A stretch of 62,186 bases of DNA, taken from the NCBI RefSeq assembly GCF_001428025.1, contig NZ_LMSC01000007.1, positions 1 to 62,186 of the forward strand. Reading direction: 5' to 3'. Below the pieces are notes generated by a model. That model saw only the letters and a program-made list of their open reading frames with translations, was not told the DNA's origin and ran no database searches. Shown here in pieces: positions 43,803 through 51,900 of the stretch (position 1 is its first letter; every line of letters starts with the position of its first letter). The translations under genes were made by a program, and so were the position numbers. The stretch comes from Phycicoccus sp. Soil748. GTDB taxonomy: Bacteria; Actinomycetota; Actinomycetes; Actinomycetales; Dermatophilaceae.

Positions 43803-44750
43803 ATGGTCGAGACGCCTGCGCCGGGGGACACGCTGCGCGTCCGGTTCGACCTCGCCTACGACGGCACCGACTTCTCGGGCTGGGCGGCCCAGCCGCGGCT
43901 GCGCACCGTCGAGGGCGAGCTGTCTGCAGCCCTGACCACGGTCCTGCGGGCCCCGGACCCGGTGCGGCTCACCGTGGCCGGGCGCACCGATGCCGGCGTG
44001 CACGCCCGGGGCCAGGTGGCCCACGCAGACGTCGCCCTCCAAGCCTGGCAGTCCCTCCCCGGACGGTCCGACCGCGCACCGGCCGAGGCGGCGCTGTCGC
44101 GGCTGCGCGGGGTGCTGCCCCCTGACGTGGTCGTGCACTCCGTACGGGTGGCGCCGGAGGGCTTCGACGCGCGCTTCTCTGCGCTGCGGCGCCGCTACCT
44201 CTACCGCCTCTGCGACGACCCCACGTCAGCAGACCCGTTGCGGCGCCGCGACACCGTGCTGCACAGGCGGACCCTGGACGCCGCGGCCATGGACGAGGCC
44301 GCCCGGCGGATGGTGGGGCTGCACGACTTCGCGGCGTTCTGCCGGCGGCGGGAGGGCGCCACGACGGTGCGCACACTGCTGGAGTACTCGTGGCTGCGCC
44401 TGGACGACGGGACGCTCGTGGCGACCGTGGTGGCCGATGCGTTCTGCCACTCCATGGTCAGGGCCCTCGTGGGGGCGGTCGTCCCCGTCGGGGAGGGGCG
44501 TCGCGACGCTGCCTGGCCGACCGAGGTCATGGCGGCCGGGCGACGAGACCCCGCGGTGGGCGTCATGCCTCCGCACGGTCTGTCGCTGGAGCAGGTCGTC
44601 TACCCCGACGACGCCGGGCTCGCCGCGCGCGCCGCCGAGTCACGCGCCGTACGCAGCCTGCCCGGGGGTCCCGGCGAGGGGGACGGCGGGCGGGATGCGC
44701 CCGCTCAGGCGGTCTCGGGCAGCGGGGGACCGACGACCTCGAGCCCGTAG
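43803..44750 (+). CDS. truA: tRNA pseudouridine(38-40) synthase
   Basis: The product is 315 aa, modifying uridines 38-40 in tRNA anticodon arms. The catalytic Asp63 lies in Ala-Gly-Arg-Thr-Asp-Ala-Gly-Val-His-Ala, and Arg-Arg-Tyr-Leu-Tyr-Arg-Leu and Phe-Cys-His-Ser-Met-Val-Arg are the other conserved blocks. There is no ribosome site before ATG 43803, but a -10-like TAGGCT (43791-43796) puts the predicted transcript start on the ATG itself, so the message is probably leaderless. The 45-residue Gly/Ser-rich end overlaps the convergent cupin gene by 46 bases. Confidence 0.95.
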   Translation: MVETPAPGDTLRVRFDLAYDGTDFSGWAAQPRLRTVEGELSAALTTVLRAPDPVRLTVAGRTDAGVHARGQVAHADVALQAWQSLPGRSDRAPAEAALSRLRGVLPPDVVVHSVRVAPEGFDARFSALRRRYLYRLCDDPTSADPLRRRDTVLHRRTLDAAAMDEAARRMVGLHDFAAFCRRREGATTVRTLLEYSWLRLDDGTLVATVVADAFCHSMVRALVGAVVPVGEGRRDAAWPTEVMAAGRRDPAVGVMPPHGLSLEQVVYPDDAGLAARAAESRAVRSLPGGPGEGDGGRDAPAQAVSGSGGPTTSSP

Positions 44751-45268
44751 CGCGGCCCGACGACGTTCCAGCGCGCGATCTCCTCGCCCATCGGGCGGCC
44801 GTCGGCGCCCGGCAGCCGCCGTGCGGTGGCCGGGAGGCCCACCTCGTCGTAGAGGTCGAAGAGGTGCCCCGGGTCGGTGAGGCCGAGGAACCTGACGCCC
44901 TCGTCCCCGGTGACGCGGAAGGCGTGGGGGACGTGGGCGGGGAGCCAGATGAAGTCGCCCTCGGCCAGGTGGAAGATGTCGTCGCCGGCGCGGTAGGTCA
45001 TGGTCCCGGACAGGATGTAGAAGGCTTCGGCCTCGCGGGTGTGGCGGTGCAGCGGCGTCGCCGTCCCGACCGGCTGGGTGACCAGGGCGACGCCGACGAG
45101 ACCTCCGGACTCCTCGGCGGTGAGCAGGTGCTCGAACAGGCTGCCCATGGCCCAGGTGCCCCGGGCGCTGCCGGCGGGGCGGTGCACCACCTGCGAATCC
45201 GTCGTGCCGGACGGGTCAGTTGAATCATCCGCATCAGCGCGGCTCGCGATGGCGTCGACGTCGGACAT
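44705..45268 (-). CDS. Cupin-domain protein, quercetinase-like
   Basis: The product is 187 aa. A single cupin barrel carries the metal motif His-Arg-His-Thr-Arg-Glu-Ala-Glu-Ala-Phe-Tyr (two His and a Glu) and the second motif Pro-Ala-His-Val-Pro-His-Ala-Phe. Quercetin 2,3-dioxygenases and many unknown sugar or small-molecule enzymes look like this. ATG 45268 is preceded by GAGGAGG on the minus strand; ATG 45286 would start upstream of that site and is less likely. It is divergent from a TetR regulator, which probably controls it. Confidence 0.8.
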   Translation of the reverse strand: MSDVDAIASRADADDSTDPSGTTDSQVVHRPAGSARGTWAMGSLFEHLLTAEESGGLVGVALVTQPVGTATPLHRHTREAEAFYILSGTMTYRAGDDIFHLAEGDFIWLPAHVPHAFRVTGDEGVRFLGLTDPGHLFDLYDEVGLPATARRLPGADGRPMGEEIARWNVVGPRYGLEVVGPPLPETA

Positions 45269-45286
45269 GGAAGCCTCCTCGTCCAT

Positions 45287-45311
45287 TTCGCCCGAACCAG
45301 ATTCCGGCGAA
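45287..45311. promoter_or_regulatory. Putative TetR operator
   Basis: Inverted repeat TTCGCC (45287-45292) and GGCGAA (45306-45311) with a 13-base centre lies in the 62-bp gap between the divergent cupin and tetR starts. Confidence 0.45.
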
Positions 45312-45330
45312 TATTGCTACGGTAGGTGGC

Positions 45331-45975
45331 GTGCCCGACACCGTCAAGACCCGCGCCTACCGCTCGACCGTCCGGGCGGAGAAGGCCCGGCAGACGCGCC
45401 GCTCGGTGCTCGCCGCGGCGCGGACCCTCTTCGTCGAGCAGGGTTACGAGCGCACGTCGGTGGCGCAGGTCGCCGCGGCTGCAGGCGTGTCCGTCGACAC
45501 GGTCTATGCCGGCGTGGGACGCAAGCCCGAGCTCGCGGTCGCGGTGGTGGACATGGTCCTGGGGTCGTCCGACGAGCCCGTCCCCGCCGAGGAGCGTGAC
45601 TACGTGGTCGCGGTGCGGGCCGCGGAGACCGCACGCGAGAAGATCGCGGTCTATGCCGGGGCCCTGCGCACCCTCGTCCCGAGGACGGCGCCGCTGCTCG
45701 AGGCGCTGCGACGCGCGGGCGAGACCGACCACGCCTCGGCCCGCGCCCACCAGGCGGTGATGGACCGCCGGGCGGCCAACATGCTCCTGTTCGCCCGCGA
45801 CCTGCGGGCCACCGGCGAGCTGCGCGACGACCTCAGCGACCGGGACGTCGCCGACATCGTGTGGTCGACCAACGCTCCCGGCCACTGGCTGGCGATGCAG
45901 TCTCGTGGGTGGTCGGCCACGCGCTGGTCGGAGCTGCTCGAGGACCTGTGGTGCCGGGTCCTGCTCAGTCCGTGA
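45331..45975 (+). CDS. TetR family transcriptional regulator
   Basis: The product is 214 aa. The DNA-binding helix-turn-helix is at about residues 45-64 (Ser-Val-Ala-Gln-Val-Ala-Ala-Ala-Ala-Gly-Val-Ser-Val-Asp-Thr-Val-Tyr). The C-terminal ligand domain has no recognisable specificity. I placed the start at GTG 45331; TACGGT at 45318-45323 could be a -10 that makes a leaderless message. It overlaps the convergent downstream gene by 11 bases. The most likely target is the divergent cupin gene. Confidence 0.85.
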   Translation: MPDTVKTRAYRSTVRAEKARQTRRSVLAAARTLFVEQGYERTSVAQVAAAAGVSVDTVYAGVGRKPELAVAVVDMVLGSSDEPVPAEERDYVVAVRAAETAREKIAVYAGALRTLVPRTAPLLEALRRAGETDHASARAHQAVMDRRAANMLLFARDLRATGELRDDLSDRDVADIVWSTNAPGHWLAMQSRGWSATRWSELLEDLWCRVLLSP

Positions 45976-46882
45976 CGGCCGCGTATCCCGCCGCGTCGTG
46001 CACCGCGAGGCCGGCGAACGAGGGGGAACCCGCGTAGGCGGCGGTGATGCGGCTGAGCTGGGACTCCATCTGGGTCAAGCCCTGGCCGAAGAAGGTCTGC
46101 TTCACCTCGGTCGGGTCGGTGCCCAGGAAGGTGGTCTCCTGGCCGATCCGCACCTGGCGGCCCAGGTCGGCGCCTGCTTGGATCTCGTTGGCGGACAGGG
46201 CGATCGAGCCGTCGACCCCGTCGGCGAGGTTGCGGTAGGCCATCACCGTCACGGCGGTCGTGCGCCGTATGGTCTCGCGGTCGAGGGTCGAGCCGTTCGC
46301 AGCGATCTCGTCGTACCAGAAGGGGATGTCGGCCTCGATCGGCGCCGTCCCCGCGGCCGTGCGCAGCGTGTCGAGGGTGGAGAGGTAGCGCTTGACGACG
46401 GCCTTGCGGTTCGTCGTCCAGGCAGCGGTCGTGTAGGGCTCGATGTCGACGTGCACGCCGGTGAACAGGCCGGTCGCGAGCGCGGGCTTGAGCCAGCTGT
46501 TGACCACCCAGGTGGGGTTGTCGACCCAGCCGGGGTCGCCGCCCAGGGCGTCGACGCGCAGGCCCGCCTCGTCGGCCAGCTCCACGAGCCGGCGCAGCTG
46601 TGCGAGCTGCGGTGAGGTGCCCACGTTGGGGGGCACGGCGGCGTACAGCTGGCCGATGCCCCGAGTGGTGGCGAGGGCGACGACGGACTCGGGGTCGGAG
46701 GTGTCCCACACCCACATGGCGCGGGGTGCAGCCGGGCGGTCGGCGCGCGACGAGGTGGCCACCGCCGCGGTCGTCGACCGCACCGGCGCGGCCCCTGCGG
46801 CGGTGACGCCCACGGCGCCCAGGATGGCCACGAGGGCGACGATAGCCACGAGGCGCAGCGGGTGGGCGGTGCGGGGGGTCAC
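45965..46882 (-). CDS. Secreted TIM-barrel-like protein of unknown function
   Basis: The product is 305 aa from GTG 46882 behind AAAGGAA. A signal peptide (residues 1-32, ending Ala-Gly-Ala-Ala) is followed by alternating helices and strands. Met-Trp-Val-Trp-Asp at about 56-60 and Val-His-Val-Asp-Ile-Glu-Pro-Tyr at 143-150 (Asp146, Glu148) resemble strand ends of glycoside-hydrolase barrels such as GH18 or GH10-like proteins. I do not recognise a characterised family, so a hydrolase role is inference. It stands alone, convergent with tetR and divergent from the ABC-F gene. Confidence 0.7.
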   Translation of the reverse strand: MTPRTAHPLRLVAIVALVAILGAVGVTAAGAAPVRSTTAAVATSSRADRPAAPRAMWVWDTSDPESVVALATTRGIGQLYAAVPPNVGTSPQLAQLRRLVELADEAGLRVDALGGDPGWVDNPTWVVNSWLKPALATGLFTGVHVDIEPYTTAAWTTNRKAVVKRYLSTLDTLRTAAGTAPIEADIPFWYDEIAANGSTLDRETIRRTTAVTVMAYRNLADGVDGSIALSANEIQAGADLGRQVRIGQETTFLGTDPTEVKQTFFGQGLTQMESQLSRITAAYAGSPSFAGLAVHDAAGYAAVTD

Positions 46883-47041
46883 GGGAGGTTCCTTTCGACG
46901 ACCGCTCCATGCTCCGACGGCCGCACCGGTGCCCCTCGCCAACTTGGCCAAGGCTTTACGGTCGCCTCCACCGTTCGTCCAGGCAGGACTCGGGCGACCG
47001 GCGTGCGGGTGCCCGGGCGGGAAGGCGTGCGTCCGCGCGAT

Positions 47042-48766
47042 ATGAAGGTGACGGACGGGCGCCCCGTGCAGCAGGCTGGACCCGTGGGCCACATCGACGT
47101 CAACTCCGTCACCTTCGTCCTGCCCGACGGCAGGCCGCTGCTCGGCGGGGTCTCGCTGCGGGTGGGGGAGGGCGCCAAGGTCGCGCTCATCGGCCCCAAC
47201 GGCACCGGGAAGACGACGCTGGGCCGGATCATCGCCGGTGACCTCGTGCCCCAGGACGGCGCGGTGACGCGCTCGGGTGGGCTCGGCGTGATGCGCCAGT
47301 TCGTGGGCCAGCTGCGCGACGAGTCCACCGTGCGCGACCTGCTCGTCTCGGTCGCCCCGGCGGCCGTGCGGGCCGCTGCCGCCGAGATCGACCGCACCGA
47401 GCTGGCGATGATGGAGCGCGACAGCCAGGACGACCAGATGGCCTACGCCCAGGCCCTGGTGACGTGGGGCGACGTCGGTGGCTACGACTACGAGATCCTC
47501 TGGGACGTCTGCACGGTCGCCGCGCTCGGCATGCCGTTCGAGAAGGCCCAGTGGCGCAAGGTCACGACGCTCTCGGGTGGCGAGCAGAAGCGGGTCGTCC
47601 TCGAGGCTCTGCTCCGCGGACCCGAGGAGGTGCTGCTGCTCGACGAGCCCGACAACTACCTCGACGTGCCCGCCAAGCGCTGGCTCGAGGACCAGCTGAT
47701 CGCCTCGCCCAAGACGGTGCTGTTCGTCAGCCACGACCGCGAGCTGCTCGACCGCGTCGCCACCAGGATCGCCACCCTCGAGCCGGGGGGCTCCGGCTCG
47801 AGCCTGTGGGTGCACCCGGGCCGCTTCGCGACCTACCAGCAGGCGCGCGAGGACCGGAACTCCAAGCTGGAGGAGCTGGGCCGGCGCTGGGACGAGGAGC
47901 ACGTCAAGCTCAAGGCGCTCGTCGTGATGTACCGGCAGAAGGCGTCCTACAACTCCGACATGGCCCCCAAGCTGCAGGCTGCCGAGACCCGGCTGCGGCG
48001 GTTCGTCGAGGCGGGTCCGCCCGAGGCGATCCCGTTGCGGCAGAACGTCCGCATGCGGTTGCAGGGCGGGCGCACCGCCAAGCGCGCCGTCATCGCCGAG
48101 GGCCTCGAGCTCACCGGCCTCATGCGGCCGTTCGACCTCGAGGTGTGGTTCGGGGAGCGCGTCGCCGTGCTGGGCAGCAACGGCTCCGGCAAGTCGCACT
48201 TCCTGCGCCTGGTCGCCGGCGGTGGCAGCGACCCCGATGCCGAGCACCGGCCCGTGGGGGACTTCGTGCCGAAGCCCGTGGCGCACGCCGGTCGGCTGCG
48301 GCTGGGGTCGCGCGTGCGCCCCGGGTGGTTCGCCCAGACCCACGAGCAGCCGTCGCTGACCGGGCGCACGCTCCTGGAGATCCTGCACCGCGGCGACGAG
48401 CACCGGGCCGGCAAGGCCCGCGAGGAGGCCGCCCGGGCGCTGGACCGCTACGGCCTGGCACGGGCGAGCGAGCAGACGTTCGACTCGCTCTCGGGTGGGC
48501 AGCAGGCGCGGTTCCAGATCCTGCTGCTCGAGCTGTCCGGCGCGACGTGCCTGCTGCTCGACGAGCCCACCGACAACCTCGACCTGCACTCCGCGGAGGC
48601 GCTGGAGGAGGGGCTGGCGGCGTTCGAGGGGACGGTCATCGCCGTCACCCACGACCGGTGGTTCTCGCGCGGCTTCGACCGGTTCCTCGTGTTCGGCGCG
48701 GACGGACGGGTCTACGAGAGCAACGAGCCGGTCTGGGACGAGGGGCGGGTGGCCCGCGCCCGCTGA
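47042..48766 (+). CDS. ABC-F family ATPase
   Basis: The product is 574 aa, with two ATP-binding domains and no membrane segment. First domain: Gly-Pro-Asn-Gly-Thr-Gly-Lys-Thr-Thr (51-59), Leu-Ser-Gly-Gly-Glu-Gln-Lys-Arg (about 176), Leu-Leu-Leu-Asp-Glu-Pro. Second: Gly-Ser-Asn-Gly-Ser-Gly-Lys-Ser-His (about 377), Leu-Ser-Gly-Gly-Gln-Gln-Ala-Arg and Leu-Leu-Leu-Asp-Glu-Pro-Thr-Asp-Asn-Leu-Asp. His replaces the usual Thr/Ser at the end of the second P-loop. ABC-F proteins act on the ribosome, in translation control or antibiotic protection; which applies here is not clear. The start is uncertain: ATG 47042, GTG 47066 or GTG 47084. Confidence 0.85.
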   Translation: MKVTDGRPVQQAGPVGHIDVNSVTFVLPDGRPLLGGVSLRVGEGAKVALIGPNGTGKTTLGRIIAGDLVPQDGAVTRSGGLGVMRQFVGQLRDESTVRDLLVSVAPAAVRAAAAEIDRTELAMMERDSQDDQMAYAQALVTWGDVGGYDYEILWDVCTVAALGMPFEKAQWRKVTTLSGGEQKRVVLEALLRGPEEVLLLDEPDNYLDVPAKRWLEDQLIASPKTVLFVSHDRELLDRVATRIATLEPGGSGSSLWVHPGRFATYQQAREDRNSKLEELGRRWDEEHVKLKALVVMYRQKASYNSDMAPKLQAAETRLRRFVEAGPPEAIPLRQNVRMRLQGGRTAKRAVIAEGLELTGLMRPFDLEVWFGERVAVLGSNGSGKSHFLRLVAGGGSDPDAEHRPVGDFVPKPVAHAGRLRLGSRVRPGWFAQTHEQPSLTGRTLLEILHRGDEHRAGKAREEAARALDRYGLARASEQTFDSLSGGQQARFQILLLELSGATCLLLDEPTDNLDLHSAEALEEGLAAFEGTVIAVTHDRWFSRGFDRFLVFGADGRVYESNEPVWDEGRVARAR

Positions 48767-48790
48767 GGGTGGTTCCCGCAGGTCAAGAGA

Positions 48791-48816
48791 GTGCAATTTC
48801 TTGCAGAAACTTGCAC
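48791..48816. promoter_or_regulatory. Putative maltose-regulator operator before the pullulanase gene
   Basis: GTGCAA (48791-48796), CTTGCAG (48800-48806) and CTTGCAC (48810-48816) form a near-palindrome, with the two CTTGCA units exactly 10 bases apart. Repeated CTTGCAG-type sequences lie before alpha-amylase and malE genes of Streptomyces, where a LacI-family MalR/Reg1 protein acts. Confidence 0.6.
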
Positions 48817-48905
48817 AGGCCCTCTGGCGGGGTGTCGGCGCCGCGCCCTAGGGTGGCCCGCGGTCCTCTGGCAGGTGGGCCACCTTCCGCAGCAAAGGAG
48901 CTGTC

Positions 48906-51900
48906 ATGGCCCGCAGGCCCCTGGTCGCCGCCCTCAGCGGGGCGGCCCTCGTCGTCTCGGGACTGCTGGTCCCGCTCAGCGCGCTGCCGGCCCACGCCGC
49001 GCAGCGAACGGTGACCCTCGTCGGCTCCCTGCAGTCCGAGCTCGGCTGCGGCAAGGACTGGGACGAGACGTGCACCGCGACCGACCTCGCGCAGGTGGCC
49101 GGCACCACGACGTACGCCAAGGCGGTGACCGTCCCGGCGGGGACCTACGAGTACAAGGTCGCCATCGACCACAGCTGGGACGAGAGCTACGGCGCCGGCG
49201 GGACCAAGGGTGGCGCCAACCTGCCGCTGGTCCTCAAGGGCCCCGCGAAGCTCGAGTTCACCTATGACGACACGTCGCACCAGATCGGCGTGCGCCCGGT
49301 CCGGCTGTCGGGTCCGGCCACCCGGGCCGACCAGGCGTATGCCGGCGACTCGCTGCGCCAGCCGCTCACCAAGGAGCGCTACTACTTCGTCATGGCGGAC
49401 CGCTTCGCCAACGGTGACAAGGCCAACGACCTCGGCGGGCTGTCGGGCGACCGGCTCAAGACCGGCTACGACCCCACCGACAAGGGCTTCTACCACGGTG
49501 GTGACCTCAAGGGGATCCAGGGCAAGCTCGACTACATCAAGGGGCTCGGCACGACGGCGATCTGGCTGACGCCGTCCTTCAAGAACAAGCCCGTGCAGGG
49601 CACCCCGGGCAGCGAAAGTGCCGGCTACCACGGCTACTGGATCACCGACTTCACCCAGGTCGACCCGCACCTCGGCACCAACGCCGACCTCAAGGCACTC
49701 ATCGCCGCGGCGCACGCGAAGGGGATGAAGGTCTTCTTCGACATCATCACCAACCACACCGCGGACGTCATCAACTACCAGGAGCAGCAGTACACCTACC
49801 GCGACAAGACGGCCTTCCCCTACAAGGACGCGGACGGCACGGTCTTCGACGACAAGCAGTACGCGGGCAAGCCCGGCTTCCCGGCCATGGACCCCGCCAC
49901 CTCCTTCCCCTACACCCCGGTCTTCACCAACCCCGGCGACGCGACGGCCAAGGTCCCGGCCTGGCTCAACGACCCCACCAACTACCACAACCGGGGTGAC
50001 TCGACCTTCGCCGGCGAGTCCGCGGAGTACGGCGACTTCGTCGGCCTCGACGACCTGTTCACCGAGAAGCTGAACGTCCAGCAGGGCATGGAGGACATCT
50101 ACAAGTCGTGGGTCGACTTCGGTGTCGACGGCTTCCGCATCGACACGGTCAAGCACGTCAACATGGAGTTCTGGCAGTCCTTCAGCCCCGCGATGCTGGA
50201 GCAGGCGCGCAAGGACGGCAACGACGACTTCTTCATGTTCGGCGAGGTCTACGACGCGCGCCCGTTATACATGTCGCAGTACACGACGACCGGCAAGCTG
50301 CCGGCGACGCTCGACTTCGGGTTCCAGGCGCAGGCCACCAGCTGGGCGCAGGGCAAGGCGGGCACCGACCTGCGTGACCTCTACGCCGACGACGACTACT
50401 ACACCGACACCGACTCCAACGCCTACGAGCTGCCGACGTTCCTCGGCAACCACGACATGGGTCGCGTCGGCTTCCTCCTGCAGGGCAAGGACCCGGTCGG
50501 CCCGGCGCTGATGGCGCGGGTCGAGCTCGCGGACTCCCTCATGTACCTCACCCGCGGGCAACCCATCACCTACTACGGCGACGAGCAGGGCTTCGTCGGC
50601 TACGGCGGTGACAAGGACGCGCGGCAGGACATGTTCGCGACCAAGGTCGAGGACCGGACCAAGCCGGACGGCTCGGTCGACAAGGGTTACGCCTCGCAGC
50701 CCGTCCTCGGCGGCACCGCCGGGTCACAGGACCGCTACTCCACGAGCGCGCCGCTCTACCAGCACATCAAGGGGCTCGCGGCGGTCCGCGCGGCCAACCC
50801 GGCGCTGGCCGACGGCGCCCAGGTGCACCGCTACGCCAGCAACAACGCCGGCATCTACGCGTTCTCCCGCATCGACCAGGGCAAGCGGGTCGAGTACGTC
50901 GTGGCCGCGAACAACGCGACGACGACCTCGTCGGCGACCTTCGCGACCTACGGCCACAACCAGACCTTCACGCCCGTGTACGGCGCGAGCGGTGCGGTGC
51001 GCTCGGGCAAGGACGGCCGCGTGAGCGTGAGCGTCCCGGCCCAGTCGGTCTCCGTCTGGAAGGCGACCTCGCCGATGGACAAGCCGAAGTCGGCGCCCCC
51101 GGTCTACCTCACCTCGCCCGGTGCCGGCGACGTCGTCGGCGGTCGCGCCGAGATCGGCGCAGCCATCCCGGCCAACACCTTCGCCCAGGTGAGCTTCCTC
51201 TACCGCCCTGTCGGCACCACCGGCTGGAAGCGGCTGGGGACCGACGACAACGCCCCCTACCGCGTCTTCCACGACGTGACGGGCTTCGCCAAGGGGACCC
51301 TGCTGGAGTACCGCGCCGTCGCCAAGGACAGCGCGGGGCACCTGTCGGCCTCCTCGTCGTACGGCATCGTCGGCGGCCCCAAGGCCAGCGGCGGCGGCGA
51401 CGGTGGCGGCGTGGGTCCGGTGACCCAGCCCGACAGCGTCAGCGTCCCCGGCGACCACAACAGCGAGATGGGCTGCGGCGGCGACTGGGACCCTGCCTGC
51501 CCGCAGGCGCAGCTGACCCTGGACCCCAAGGACCAGGTCTGGAAGGGCAGCTACACCCTCCCGGTGGCACCGCACGCCTACAAGGCCGCGATCGACAAGA
51601 AGTGGGACGAGAACTACGGGGCTGGGGGACGGTCCAACGGCGACAACATCAGCTACACCGTGCCCGCCTCGGGTCAGGTCAGCTTCTACTACGACCACTC
51701 GACGCACTGGGTGACCAGTGACGCCGAGGGCGACATCATCACCGCTCCCGGCTCGTTCCAGTCCGAGCTGGGCTGCCCCGCCGACTGGAGTCCTGACTGC
51801 ATGAAGCCGTGGCTGCAGGACCCCGACGGTGACGGCACCTACACCTGGTCCAGCGACCAGCTCCCTGCCGGCACCTACGAGTTCAAGGTGGCCCACGGCC

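Noticed and set aside
43605-44138. N-terminal extension of the MFS gene across the 24-bp repeats and into truA
   Set aside because: It would add a Gly/Arg-rich stretch antisense to truA before the first membrane helix.
46883-48796. Upstream extension of the secreted barrel-like gene to a 943-codon ORF
   Set aside because: The extra part is antisense to the ABC-F gene and has no protein character, whereas GTG 46882 has a good ribosome site and a signal peptide follows.
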